64,000 bases of DNA from Megaleporinus macrocephalus (lineage: Eukaryota; Chordata; Actinopteri; Characiformes; Anostomidae): positions 21,166,349 through 21,230,348 of the forward strand of contig CM038702.1 of the NCBI GenBank assembly GCA_021613375.1, given 5' to 3'. A program made the position numbers and the translations under genes. The notes beneath the pieces were generated by a model. That model made no database searches. It was not told where the DNA came from and worked only from the letters and a program-made list of their open reading frames with translations. Below are positions 1 through 10,988 of this stretch, one piece after another. Numbering within the stretch: the first letter of the stretch is position 1; each line of letters opens with the position of its first letter.

Positions 1-1497
1 CAAATTAAAATAAAAAATTGTCTATGTTGACTCCAGAGTGGTACCGTCTATGCGTTGTCCCCATCACCTTGCAAGGTGCAAACACCAGAAATGCTACAGT
101 CATCTTTGGCTAAGAGTACAAGACGGCATAACAGCTCTCGCTCTCTCTCTGGGTAAATAGGATGCCCCCCACCACCCTTTCATAACTCAGCATGATGCTA
201 AGCTGATGTAACAGTACTGGCAGTTAGTGTTCTCCTCCAAGCACGTTGAGCTGTCAAATCATGCTGCATTATCAGCAATCTGAATCAGTACTGTAGTGCT
301 TTGTGTGTCTCAGAGAAAGCCTGTGCTGGCCCTCCAATTCTGGCAGCACTGAGTGACGGGGGAGACCCAGCAGGTAAAATAATATACCTGCATATTCACT
401 CTGTTTTTAAAAAAAAAGCAAAAGACACACATTTAATAATACCATGATGCAATCTGACACGAATCACTTAGAATTTGATTCATTATTTTAATTTTAGGCT
501 CCTAGCTGCCCTGCTGCTAAATAAGTATGCTGAGGTCAGTTAGGCTGATCAGGTGGGTCTAGGACAGTAAAAGCTAAAGGTTCCTCAATGGTTCTCCAGT
601 GCTGAGGAGAACGGGGGAGCTTGTGCAGGCATGTGTTGTGCTGTACTCCGCTGCTTCTTCCTGCTGTGTGGATCACAGCCAGGACAATGACACATACACA
701 AACTCATTCACACACTCAGCACTAGCCTCAGGAGGATTTCCACCAGGCCATAAATCACACAGGTGGAATGAAAGTGTCCAGCACAGCCACAGATACAGCA
801 AAGACGAAATCAGGTTATTTCAATACGAGAGCATGTAAACACAAAAATGCATGTCGAACCTTCCTCATAGACTGTACTACCTGAAGTTTGGAAGAACCAG
901 TCATATTAATACATTTTGTTGTTTATTTGCAACAATTTGTCCTCAAATATTAAATATTAAAATGCTGTATTAAATTTGATGTTATTTGATGTAATAACAA
1001 CAAAAGTACACACCAGAGTTTGTTTTAAGATGCTTTCTGAAGGACTAATATGATGGCATTTTTTTCAAACAGAAGACCTTCTAGATAGTAACTTTATTTA
1101 TATTTATTTATTATATCATTTTTAAGGTTACAGTTTTCATTTTTTCATTTTTTCTAGATTCATACTAATTAATTGATACAAATAGTGATTCAAAACATTT
1201 TACTGTAATGTACAATAATCTAATTCACATGATGTGTGAAATTTACAACCTAGCACACATACAATATGCAATGACCATGTCACCAAGTATCAATGCTCAA
1301 CAAGTACTGACAAGAGTCAAATGACTGGAAAATAAAGAATCTGCTACACTGTGTGATCTCAAGCCTGATTAAACAAATCAATCTAGGCAGCCACGTAGCG
1401 CTTATGTAAGTTGTCACAAGTGGGCATGCAAGTATGACAAGTAGGAAATGTGAGTTAGTGTGATGTGAGAAGATAAATAATTGTTTCTGGTCCTTAC
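1..1497. other. intron sequence (left edge)
   Basis: This is celsr1 intron after the EGF6 exon, continuing past the left edge. It is AT-rich with a short CT run near 136-150. I see no further exon, RNA gene or clear mobile element. Confidence 0.7.
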
Positions 1498-1639
1498 TTG
1501 TTCTCGCAGTACTGGCCGTAGTAGTTCTGACCGCACTCACATGTGTAGCCATGAGAGGAGCTCGGCTTTCGGACACACGTGGACACATGCTCACAGGGGT
1601 TCAGCAGGCAGGCGTCCACACACTTCTTACCAAAGAAAC
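1498..1639 (-). CDS. celsr1: celsr1 exon: end of EGF5 and EGF6
   Basis: This 142-nt exon has acceptor tctccctag and donor gtaagg. Two bases complete Gly, then FFGKKC closes EGF5 and EGF6 follows: VDACLLNPCEHVSTCVRKPS then SSHGYTCECGQNYYGQYCEN, ending with two bases of a Lys codon. This is the last exon in the window; the next, expected to open the laminin-type EGF with a PCPRGWWG-like motif, is not found in 1-1497 and should lie beyond the left edge. A GA-rich tract abuts the acceptor: in the transcript the 230-nt intron ends in a very long pyrimidine run. Confidence 0.95.
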
Positions 1640-1869
1640 CTAGGGAGAAAGAGAGCATATGAGAGAGAGACAGAGAGAGAGATAGGGAGAGAGAAAAACA
1701 GAAGAAAGAATATGAGAGAAAGAGACAGAGAGAGAAAAAGAAAAGGCAGAGAAAGCAGACACAGAGTGAAAATGGAGGCGACACAATGAAGCAGTATGTT
1801 CCCCTGATTTAAAAACAAATACTCCCATAAGCATCAGTAGATCCCTAGATACAGGCCTCAGATCAGTAC
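1640..1869 (-). other. short celsr1 intron with GA-rich tract
   Basis: This 230-nt intron contains an almost unbroken purine stretch on the + strand from about 1641 to 1785. In the transcript it is a (CU)-rich run leading into the acceptor, an unusually extended polypyrimidine tract. Several apparent small ORFs here are repeat artefacts. Confidence 0.85.
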
Positions 1870-2044
1870 CTGGTTCGCACACGCAGGTGTGAGCGCTCCA
1901 GTCGTCCATACATTGGCTGTTTTCAGGGCAGATGTTGGAGTCGCAGGATTCAGCCAGGTCACAGCCGTCTTCTACACGGATCTTCAGGCCCTGCTGCATG
2001 TTGATGTTGGCTGTGCTGCTGGAGGTCTCCCCCATCCGCACCCC
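1870..2044 (-). CDS. celsr1: celsr1 exon: LamG2-EGF5 linker and most of EGF5
   Basis: This 175-nt exon has acceptor tgtgttatag and donor gtactg. It starts in phase 0 with GVRMGETSSSTANINMQQGL, then KIRVEDGCDLAESCDSNICP and ENSQCMDDWSAHTCVCEP plus one base of Gly. The second half is EGF5, whose last cysteine is in the next exon. The hydroxylation consensus CxDx4[FY]xCxC is changed here: the aromatic position is His (C-M-D-D-W-S-A-H-T-C-V-C), whereas the CELSR1 sequence I remember has Tyr. This may be a lineage difference. Confidence 0.95.
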
Positions 2045-2681
2045 CTATAACACAGACACAATTGCTTTTACACCTTGGCAGCATATGGTCCTACATGTAT
2101 ATATAAAACAATATCGTCTCATATATATATATATTAAAAGTACTTATATTTTTATCTCTTTTTATTATGTACCCACATGCAACAATAATAATATATCCTA
2201 TATACTAAAACATACAACAGGTTCCTTATATATAACATATATTCTAACCTAATTTCAGTAACCAGAACTAAGCAGTTTTGCTCATCTTGATTTTAAAACA
2301 TAAAACATGGAGTTTTATTAAAAGCAGTTTACAAAGCACACTGGATTGTATTACATTATATTGAAAATGAACAAACAATGATCATTGGCAGGTAGTATCG
2401 TTATTTTGAGAGGACTACAGTGATTTTTTCAATTCATTCATATTATCGCTTTATAAAGAAAAGCCAGTATATCCAACAGGGCAAGTACAAGAGGAGAACA
2501 ACATACTTTACTTTTAATTTATGTCAATGGAACCAATTATTTTTCCCAAGTGATTTTGAAGCATTTCTATTGGTTCATTCATCATGAAATGTTCGCTCAA
2601 TGTGAACGAATGATGACAGCGATGACATATACACACAACACAGGGTTGTGTTGTATAGGTTGTGTTCCAGCCTGCACTCAC
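2045..2681 (-). other. celsr1 intron with dispersed-repeat copy
   Basis: This 637-nt AT-rich intron has TA-rich runs near 2095-2260. The part from about 2503 to 2610 is one copy of a ~100-bp repeat seen at least four more times in the window (see 11821, 42110, 52818 and 62221). Confidence 0.8.
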
Positions 2682-2795
2682 CTGCATGCAGCCCTGGAAG
2701 CCTTGCAGGACGTCGCTGTTCATTCCCTGAAGTCCACCGATGAACAGACTCCTGACCTTGAGTCCAGGCAGCTCATTCCCAATCTCCACTGACCT
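2682..2795 (-). CDS. celsr1: celsr1 exon: laminin G 2, end
   Basis: This exon is 114 nt, 38 codons, phase 0 at both ends, with acceptor ggtttgcag and donor gtgagt. It reads RSVEIGNELPGLKVRSLFIG then GLQGMNSDVLQGFQGCMQ. LPGLxVRSxxxGG and GFxGCMQ are the closing strands and cysteine of CELSR LamG2. The alternative, reading straight through from the preceding exon as one ORF, is possible because the 81-nt intron has no stop, but the conserved junction (YK|RSV) and the acceptor favour splicing. Confidence 0.94.
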
Positions 2796-2876
2796 CTGCA
2801 AACCACAGCTTAGAATATTTACCTCAGCACTTAGAGCCAGAGCAAGCAATGCTTTAAAAGGTGTGAAAAACAGTAC
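2796..2876 (-). other. 81-nt celsr1 intron, in-frame and stop-free
   Basis: This GT-AG intron (gtactg...ttgcag) lies between two phase-0 exons of LamG2. It is 27 codons long without a stop; translated it gives VLFFTPFKALLALALSAEVN then ILSCGLQ. It is by far the shortest intron of the gene in this window. Retention would add 27 mostly hydrophobic residues including one cysteine. Confidence 0.8.
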
Positions 2877-3062
2877 CTTGTACATATCATAGTCCAGAGA
2901 CACCTGGGCCATGTATTTGGTGTCTTTGCCCTCTTTGCTGCTGGTGATCTCTACAAGGAGATGGTGCCACTCTCCATCGTTCACTCTGACCTCTGCAAAC
3001 TCCAGCAGAGCCACGCGTTGCTCCCCAAGTTTCACCTCCATTCGCACCAGCCTATCCACCAG
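2877..3062 (-). CDS. celsr1: celsr1 exon: laminin G 2, middle
   Basis: This exon is 186 nt, 62 codons, phase 0 at both ends, with acceptor ttgtctgtag and donor gtactg. It encodes LVDRLVRMEVKLGEQRVALL then EFAEVRVNDGEWHHLLVEIT, SSKEGKDTKYMAQVSLDYDM and YK. NDGEWHHLLVE is the conserved LamG strand. The donor is a poor match to consensus after GT, and the following intron is only 81 nt, divisible by three and stop-free in frame, so retention would not disrupt the reading frame. Confidence 0.94.
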
Positions 3063-3271
3063 CTACAGACAAAACGAGAGACAGACACCATAAACATCTC
3101 ACTCTCTCCACCGTACAGGAAGTGAACTGAGCTGGATGGTTGAAGAAAGGATTTAAGGTCCTAAAGATTATATATTAAATTACTGTAATCAGAAACACAG
3201 TTATTGTACATATGGTCTACATTTCAATACCTCACTCCAAAGCAACATAACAAAAGATATCTGAGACTCAC
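3063..3271 (-). other. short celsr1 intron
   Basis: This 209-nt intron lies between the first two LamG2 exons. It is ordinary AT-rich sequence with nothing further recognised. Confidence 0.85.
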
Positions 3272-3444
3272 GAGCAGGTTGATCTGCGAGGCGGGGCCGG
3301 CGTTAGCCTGCATGAGCACAGCCGTGCCGCTGCTCTGTCTGGTGCGGAACATCAGGCCTATATACCAGGGCACCGCCACGGTGATATCAGGATCAGTCCA
3401 GGACACCATAGCGTGACCGTCAAAGTACTGGGGTGAGGACATCA
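3272..3444 (-). CDS. celsr1: celsr1 exon: start of laminin G 2
   Basis: This 173-nt exon has acceptor cccttccacag and donor gtgagt. With the base carried from the previous exon it reads VMSSPQYFDGHAMVSWTDPD then ITVAVPWYIGLMFRTRQSSG and TAVLMQANAGPASQINLL. PWYIGLMFRTR is the signature opening of CELSR LamG2. The exon ends in phase 0. The distance to the next exon is only 209 nt, part of a compact five-exon cluster that contrasts with the huge introns upstream. Confidence 0.95.
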
Positions 3445-3634
3445 CTGTGGAAGGGAGGTTAGTTAAAAAGGCTTTCTGTACAGTACATGGCTACAAGATT
3501 AGATCCAGTAGGCTATCATGTCCTGTATTTGTCTTACTTTAATATGCTAAACATATCAATGAAGCCTAAAACATGTGTTACATTTCTATTCTAAACTATT
3601 AATACATTAAAACTGTTAACTATTCATTAAAATA

Positions 3635-4008
3635 CAAGGGTGTAGATTTACTCTTGACATTGGTGGGGACCTATGAATCTACCCTAAGCTCTGCCCCCAG
3701 CCACCAAGAGTCTTGCACAGTAAGTCTTGCATATGACGGGAAAGTTTTCCTTCCAGTTTTGGTGCTGCTAACAACCAAAAGTAGCTATAGAGTCTCACGT
3801 GACAGCAGGGAAAGCCCCAGCCATATGTGAGGCCGGACTCCAGTGGAGAACGTGATTTAACCCTTTCTGCACCTCCAGGTTAACGAGACGTTGACAGATC
3901 AGAGTTTTTTTATTGGAGGGGTTCAAATTATTGGTGGGGACAATTCAGTAATCGCTGGATACTGGTGGGGACACGTTACTGTCGTTCGTGCCAATTCTGC
4001 ACCCTTGC
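3635..4008. repeat. dispersed repeat with imperfect terminal inverted ends, copy 1
   Basis: It starts caagggtgtagatttactc and ends with ...ctgcacccttg; the outer bases are imperfectly inverted. It contains GTGGGGAC blocks near both ends and the interior run gagaacgtgatttaaccctt. A second, longer copy is at 59503-60270 in the same orientation. The class is not certain; terminal inversion suggests a non-autonomous DNA transposon. Confidence 0.6.
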
Positions 4009-4854
4009 TAACATGCCATATTTAAGTTATCAGCAGAGGACGCGTTAACTTATTTTAACTGAAAAAACAAAACCTGTAAGTTGAAAAGAGCTGTTTTGCA
4101 TATGACTGGATGCACTACCCTCATTATTCTCAATACTGGCCTAAAGCAACAGGAATTATAAACTGAAACAGCTATTTTACACTACAGTTAATTGCATGCA
4201 TGAATCGACAATATTAATAATCTTGGACATTAAACATATCATGTTTTCTGTTCAGCTACACTTGAAATGAAGAAAAAACTGCACAAATTTGTCTTTCCTG
4301 TGAACCATCTGTGAAACACTACTGAAATTACTACTGAATTCACTGGATAATCTGATAATTTATGATCTTCTGAAGAACCTCCTGAGACAGTAAAATGTTG
4401 TTGATATGAAAACATTAGCAGCGCTTCAAAGTAAGTCTGCATGTGCCAACCAGGTATGCATCTTAATCGCTGCAAGAACAATAACGTTAAGGCAGAAACC
4501 CTTCACAGACACATACATCAGTCTCAGGAGGTGATGTGAGCACCAATTTAACATGGAGAACATGTCAGCACTGATGCCACCAATTCTGCCGTGCTGTCAG
4601 TACAATCCAAACTGTTCATGCCTGAAGAGATTCTTTTTCCCTGAACTGAATCAGAGCTGTGAAAGCTCCAGATCTCACACTCCCCCAGGCACATTTTTCC
4701 ACTGATGCGTACAGACAGTAATTATCCGCAAAAACAGAAATCAGACTCTCATATTTGGCAGAGTCTCGCTCTCAGCCTTTAGTCATCTTCATCCATCTCA
4801 AACAGACCATTTCTGTTATATCAAGAGAAGACTGCAGATACAGAGCCTGATGTC

Positions 4855-5165
4855 AGGGGTGGGTGATATGATGATACATCATTGTATCACACCACCTACT
4901 GATAACAGCATCAACATCAGCAGAAAATGTTGTATCAGTTATGAGAGAAACAAAATACATCTGATTCAATATTTTTACAAATCCTATACTGAAATGAAAC
5001 ACTTAAGATTGTGTTATGCTGCTAGCTTAATATTTCTTACTGTGGGATACTAGTGTTGATCCTTGTATATAGCTTGTATTAAATTGTAGTAATTGTGAAA
5101 GAGGAAATATCATCTTGGTATCGACATTGGAACATAAAACTGGCATCGTGACATCTCTACATAAT
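4855..5165. repeat. degraded hAT-like repeat
   Basis: It opens with a GGGGTGGGTGATATG-type end followed by ATACATCATTGTATCAC, and closes near ggcatcgtgacatctctac. Similar ends occur at 56651 and 30892. No clear target-site duplication was found, so the borders are approximate. Confidence 0.4.
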
Positions 5166-6060
5166 AATAACTATGGCCCTTAACTGAAGCCGCACCCTTG
5201 AAGGTACCAGCTTTTATAATAAGTACCAGGTACCAGGTACATGCTTTTCTGAGAGTGCACAGAATAACCTTTCACTGGATAATTATTCAAAACATCACTG
5301 AGGAATCAAAACTAGTCCTCTATGGCACTGCTCCAAAGCGCTTCTCTTGCTGACTTTTAATAGTGTACCACTAGTTAAAATCCTGATATTGCCAAAAGTT
5401 CAGAAGACTGTAATTGGCCCTGTGTACCAGTGATGAGAAACTGATTTGTTGTTGTTTTGTTGTAGTTTTGTTTAATTAATAACTCTAACTGTTAAGATTT
5501 GCATGCCTTAAACACTGTATATGTCCAATACAATAAATTGTGACATATAAACCAAATGGGTTTTTCATAATTATTAAAAAAAACATGACTCTAGTAATAG
5601 GCTGCCTCAGGCCTCTACTGGTAGCCTCCCATTGTGTCACACTGTGATGATGTCCTACTGTTACAGTTGAGCCAGTCCACAGAAAATAAGACAATAAGAA
5701 GTTCTTATTTGCAGTAATGTCGCTCTACCTGAAGCTGGAAAAGGTGAATAAATGATATTTAGCTTGCTGTTCATTTGTAGGGATTTTGCCATTTTTTTAT
5801 AATAACACATGTGAACGCTACTAGACATGTCCTACATATTAGGGCCTGTATGTCTCAGCACTCAGCACTTCAATAGGGAAATACTGTTTTGAGTACTACT
5901 GCTGTTGAGTTTTGCCTCAATATCAATATGTATATGTATCACTGAAACATGTTTATATAATATTTGATAATATGTGATATATAAAAAACATATTCTTTGA
6001 TATTTTCTGTCATTTGTTGACATCAAAATATGCCAGGCCTGCTCCTAAATTCTCCTTCAA

Positions 6061-6715
6061 AACACGAGCACAGGCTTTACGAGCGGCTTTATAAGCACCA
6101 GCCAAATAGCATCAACGTGTCTACTCACTGAACTGCCAAAAATCTGCTAACAGTCCCAGCTAGAGTTCCCCGTTTTACCTCAGGACGGTTACTCTATCTG
6201 TCGACTGGCAAGAGTGCAGCCCCATAATAAAAGGACAGTCTTTCCGAAGATGCTTTCGCTGGCGTTTGGGGCAAGCCACGGATGGAAAACAAGGCTATCC
6301 TGTAACTAAACGAAACCACGAGGACGAGAGCTATTTAAAGCATGCATGTCATCAGCATAAACCCAACAGCAGGCGCACTTTTCTGATTCCAACCGGAGAG
6401 GGCTGTTCCGACTCCTGCCTATGAGATAACGTCGGGGTCCGCGCGTCGCAGCAGAACCCTACGAGACCCGACAGGCCTGCGAGAGGACCTGGAAGAGACC
6501 AGGTTAACGTTGACTCACTCCACAGCGGCGCCACGAGCCTTACACAACGGCCGACCGCAACTGCTGCTCGACATGGCGGCTGAGCTGTCATTAGAGATGT
6601 TTCGACACTTCATTAATCAATCAGCGACGGATACACTACTACAGTGTATTAAGTAGTTTGTGTAGTACGTATCAAAGCTGCTGTGCTATGAGCCATTCTA
6701 CGCGTGCCAAGAGAA
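6061..6715. promoter_or_regulatory. intronic CpG-rich island, possible promoter with opposed start codons
   Basis: I count about 40 CpG dinucleotides in roughly 650 bp, densest at 6421-6600 (about 18 in 180 bp), while surrounding intron has very few. A CATG core at 6572-6575 starts an ORF on each strand. On + it gives MAAELSLEMFRHFINQSATD and TLLQCIK before a stop at 6654, in a good start context (G at -3 and G at +4). On - the context is gccgccATGT, giving MSSSSCGRPLCKARGAAV and then a perfect gtgagt donor. A TATA-like ctatttaaag is at about 6330 on +. It could be a nested gene's promoter and first exon, an alternative celsr1 start or a relic. The minus-strand mini-exon would not join the next celsr1 exon in frame. 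Confidence 0.4.
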
Positions 6716-8577
6716 TTCAGCCACGCACAGGAATGCAACAATGCAATACAAATCAGAACACATCCAGGTTCATCATCATCTGTACGAAACACAGACGTTT
6801 CAATTTCCTGCCTCATTAAAAGTGACTATCATGTAAGATGCTGCAGTCTATTCTATGACGATGAGACGAAGTGAAAGGAATGATCTACAAAGTTGGGTTC
6901 TGCCTTAGGCTGCCTCGGTGATATGGGCTGCTTTATACAAGCTTTCAGCTCATCAAATCAGTCCTGGAATGTGGTCACATGAGAACTGCAGACCAGAGGC
7001 TGTTGTGACATACACCAGCATTAGTCACCTCAGTCTGACCACAGACATTCTACCGCAATATATTTGACACTAGGCGGTCACAATTACTCAAAAAAAATTT
7101 AAATAAATAAAATAACTGGTTAATCCTAGATTCTACAGGGAATAGCTGGTGCTGATGGTGGTGCATATTTTAACATCTTCTCATGGTATCCATAAAACAT
7201 TCCTAATGGACTATATTGTTTGTGTATGGTTTAGAAAAGTTTTTTTGTTTTCATGTGTTCTTACTGTGTTTAAATGATATTGTGTCATTGTCAGTTTTTA
7301 TCTCTGCACACCTTTGTGGACAGGTGGGTTTTCATCCCTCCCCTACACCCCTCACTGCTCACTAGCAGCTCAACACAGGCTCAGGACATATCACATGCAG
7401 ACAGTCAACAGTGCTCTAGTCAATTTGATACTGGAGATACTGGAAAATTATTATATTGATTAAACATTTACATTCCACAGCCACTAGGGCGCCTGCAGAT
7501 AGGCATGACTGCTCTTCTAACAGTAAGCAGAGTTTGATTGACACAAAGTCTGACTGACACATCTATTTACATGTATTATTTTTAGGCACGTAAGGCTGTT
7601 ATATTTTTCCATCTCAGTATATTTACAAACATCTAGCACACTTTTAAAAGCCTCCTAGTTTTAAGAGACTGTACATGCTTTGTAATTGTTCAGTTACGAT
7701 TATTTTTATTGTTTAGCGCTTATATTTAAAGAAATGCCACAAGGCAAGAAATAAATACACAATCAAAACCCTCATCCTACTGCAGGGGGCTGTTACACTA
7801 AATCCTAAAACCTCCACTTTAAAACAAACCCATCTTTCATGCCTAAAAGCATATTCCTACCCATCATGGTGTTTCCTTTTGTCCTTTGTGTCTGAACTTG
7901 TAACCCTGAACCGTAGACTAAGTCATCAAGGTGACTCATGCCTTTGCTCTGAGGGACGAAATCCAAACCCTTTATTAGGGAGAAAGAATAAGAAAGCGTA
8001 TCCTAGCCGGCGTGACAAAAACATGGTCGCAGAAGTGCTCGTGGCTCTTTTTGGATCTTGGTTGGATTGAGTTGGATATGGAGCAGAAAATGAGAGCAGA
8101 TCCTGTCTGATTGCTATCAGAGGAGACATTCCCTAACAGGAACTACACACAGATGAATGCAGCTGCCTGCTTCCTGCGCTTCCATTGACAATCAACAAGT
8201 GAATCAAAATAAGACGGCAAGGCAACAAACAGGAATACGCACGTGTAGGAAGACACAGAGGACAACTTGCACTCGCACATGCTCACAAAGTATGAACAAA
8301 ATACTATTACTGTTGTTATGTTGCTACTGTTATGATTGTGATATGCGTTGCAATATATTAAAACGCAAAGGTTTTTCAAACACGTGAGATGGTTGGTCAT
8401 TGCCCCGCATGGTTTTGGACAAAAATATTTTTATTTAATACCTTCATCACAGCCTCCTGGAACTGGAATGCCGACAGCACACAGTAAAAACACTGTGATT
8501 GGTTAGTGGCTCATTTGCATATGGAAGCCTTTTGAGTTATCAGTGTTACAAAAGCCAAAATGCGAATTCACACTCAC

Positions 8578-8703
8578 CTTGTTCACAGTTCTTGCCTCCA
8601 CGGCCATCAGGACATTCACAAGAGTAGGTGTTCCACTTGTTCTCACACTGAGCTCCGTGCTGGCACAAGCCCTCCTTACAGAAGTTTTTCTTTGCTGGAC
8701 AGC
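8578..8703 (-). CDS. celsr1: celsr1 exon: EGF-like domain 4 between the laminin G domains
   Basis: This 126-nt exon has acceptor gtgctgttcag and donor gtgagt. It encodes a single EGF-like module: GCPAKKNFCKEGLCQHGAQC then ENKWNTYSCECPDGRGGKNC and EQ. The stretch C-E-N-K-W-N-T-Y-S-C-E-C fits the Asp/Asn beta-hydroxylation consensus Cx[DN]x4[FY]xCxC, as in calcium-associated or hydroxylated EGF modules. Phases (2 bases in, 1 base out) agree with both neighbours. The intron that follows in the transcript is 5.1 kb and carries the CpG-rich island at 6.1-6.7 kb. Confidence 0.95.
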
Positions 8704-9074
8704 CTGAACAGCACAGAAATACAAGGGGGATAAACTAATACATTCTTATACATTTGCAGCCTTTGCAGTGTTCTGGATGTGCATGTAAATGATAGAAACG
8801 AGCATTTGTAGTGAATGTTGTTGTTCAACCTATAGATTTTGCACTGGAGCTACAAAGCTAAGAAGTAACAGAAGTTTAAACTCTAACAATTACATTTGTG
8901 CAAGCTACACATTTCACTCTCCATACACCTGCCTACAACTATAACATGGTTTCTGACACTGTGTGACTCGGTGTTTGTCCGTACAGAAACAATATCTTGG
9001 CCCAAACTGTTTTCTATAGATTGTGATTCTGTAGATCACAGCAGCTTTAAAAACTTCTACTCTTGGAGTCAGAC
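8704..9074 (-). other. 371-nt celsr1 intron
   Basis: This short intron lies between the LamG1 end exon and EGF4. Open frames run through parts of it by chance; no repeat or regulatory element was recognised. Confidence 0.8.
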
Positions 9075-9238
9075 CTGCTGTGGTGCCATTATTCGCGATG
9101 AAGCTAGCCATGTCTATAGGCTTGTTGTCGATGGTAAGGTTCCTCATGCAGCCCACAAATTCCCGGTTTCGCACAGGGAAATCCTCTGGCAGGTTGGGCA
9201 CGCCACCTAGCAACAGAGGACCTGTCAGATCCAAAGAC
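9075..9238 (-). CDS. celsr1: celsr1 exon: end of laminin G 1
   Basis: This 164-nt exon has acceptor ttttctggcag and donor gtctga, which is weak at positions +3 to +6. One base completes Lys; then it reads SLDLTGPLLLGGVPNLPEDF and PVRNREFVGCMRNLTIDNKP, ending with IDMASFIANNGTTA plus one base. The LLLGGVP and FVGCMRNL motifs form the last strands and conserved cysteine of a LamG domain. There are two sequons (NLT, NGT). Together with the next exon it reads NGTTAGCP, where the paired LamG cysteine lies. Confidence 0.95.
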
Positions 9239-10903
9239 CTGCCAGAAAACACAGCAATGAAAGCAGCTGTTAGATCAGAAAATCAACCTTTATGGCATCA
9301 ACCTTAACTATTATTTAAAGAAATAATCATATTTTTCAGCATATTATTATTCTGTAATTCATCCAATTATTCTTCCCACTATTATTATTATTCCACAACA
9401 AACCTTACAGTACACTGTTATTCTGGGATACTGTTCATTACTCTAATGTGAAATGGTTAGATTTAAATGTACTGTCCATAGAATGGAAAACTAAATTACT
9501 GAAAAAGTGAGCTACAAATCTAGGTGTGCATTAACATATATCTATCTGACTATTAAGTCTACATCAGTTTAACTCCGCCCATTTATACTGAAGTTACAAG
9601 GAGTGTTTCAGCCCAGGCTGCCTTTTGAATGAGGCACAATACAGTACAGCCAACCAAAACAAGGCTCATTTACATTTATCAGTACTAAAGATGCATTATC
9701 AAAACAATAACTGTTTAATATTCTAAGGGATAAAGAAAGGTTGGAAACTAGTCATCTAAAAATTACATAAAACCACAAACATAATAAGTGGGCATCAGAG
9801 AAAAAGATACAAAATATAGGCTACGTGTCATGTAATATGAAGAAAAACCTTAATCTATAGCAATTCCATTCCAGAAAGTTTACAAAAGTAAACAATGGAA
9901 TTCTTTGCTGAACTGTTTTCATTATATAATTTAACACTGCTGCAGACTCATATTGACTAAGCCTCTGAATTAGGTTACTTTGACAGAGTTATTTATAAAT
10001 CACATGACCTGATGCATTACAGCAGATCAGAGGACAGTGAGGCTGACCCGGCCATGTACTTGTGGCTGCAGGCTTAGTTTTTAGCCTCTTATGACACAAT
10101 CTGCCTAAGTTTCACATCAAACGGCCCTGAAGGTTTAGCAGATTTACGCAGACCTGCTCCAGGGTCTGAGGGTGTTGTGGAAAATAGTGTGTTTGTAGTA
10201 AATAAGGCCTGTATTGGGAGGCTGTGCACTACCCAATCCATGTTACATCCCAACATATATATATAGTTTATTCACATCATTGCCCTATCTGGCTAAAAAA
10301 ATTAGACTAAAACACATAATAAAACTAATTCCTTTTAAAATTGTTAACTGTCAATCACTCTCATAATGTACTGGAATGTGGTTGTACTATAAGGAACACG
10401 TAACTGCCTAATCGGACTGGAGACACTGGTTCTAACGCTAACTCTTTTATCTGTATTTGTTTTAAGTGCTTTTAGCACAGCACTTTGAAGGTAGCCCCGC
10501 CTGACAGTTTAATCTCTACATCTAATTCTATTCAGACATATACTCAAACAATTAGCAACCGCACTTCGAGATGAGATAAGGCATGAGAGCAAGCGCTTGC
10601 TGAGTGCTTAAGTGTGTCTGTGTGTTGGAATGGGAGAAGCAGGTTTGACAATAGAAAGCGTGTAGTCAGACGGAGATTAGAACATATAAAAGATGGTCTA
10701 ATCTCTGGTGATTACTGTCATATAGCTGTGTCTTCCTCCAGAGATCAAGGGGGCTTCTATAGTGGAATTTCTCAGTAAGCCAGGTAACATGGGTGAAAAG
10801 TCAAGCCCTCTCTAAAGCTAGAGAAGCAACGTATATTAGAAGGTGGGGACAAAAGACTCCTTTGAACTACATCTCCATGTACCTCTAAGTCAAAGGTGTT
10901 AGA

Positions 10904-10981
<78 letters not shown>

Positions 10982-10988
10982 GGCTCAC
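9239..10988 (-). other. 1.75-kb celsr1 intron
   Basis: This is mostly featureless AT-rich DNA. Its 5' end in the transcript (high coordinates) is a GA/TA microsatellite starting a few bases past the donor site. Confidence 0.8.
10907..10976. repeat. (TA)21(GA)14 compound microsatellite beside a splice donor
   Basis: (TA) runs 10907-10948 and (GA) runs 10949-10976 on the + strand, followed by aaaaggggctcac and the donor of the 10989-11146 exon. In the transcript the order is exon, gtgagccccttt, (CU)14, (UA)21. Length polymorphism is expected. Confidence 0.95.

Larger units (their letters stand above)
3445..8577 (-). other. 5.1-kb celsr1 intron
   Basis: This intron lies between the EGF4 and LamG2 exons. 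It holds a copy of a TGGGGAC-rich mobile repeat (3635-4008), a degraded hAT-like repeat (about 4855-5165) and the CpG-rich island (6061-6715). The remainder is AT-rich with scattered short ORFs that lack coding character. Confidence 0.8.

Noticed and set aside
1..1497. Search for the laminin-type EGF exon following EGF6
   Set aside because: No PCPRGWWG-like or Cys-rich frame with a phase-2 acceptor on the minus strand.
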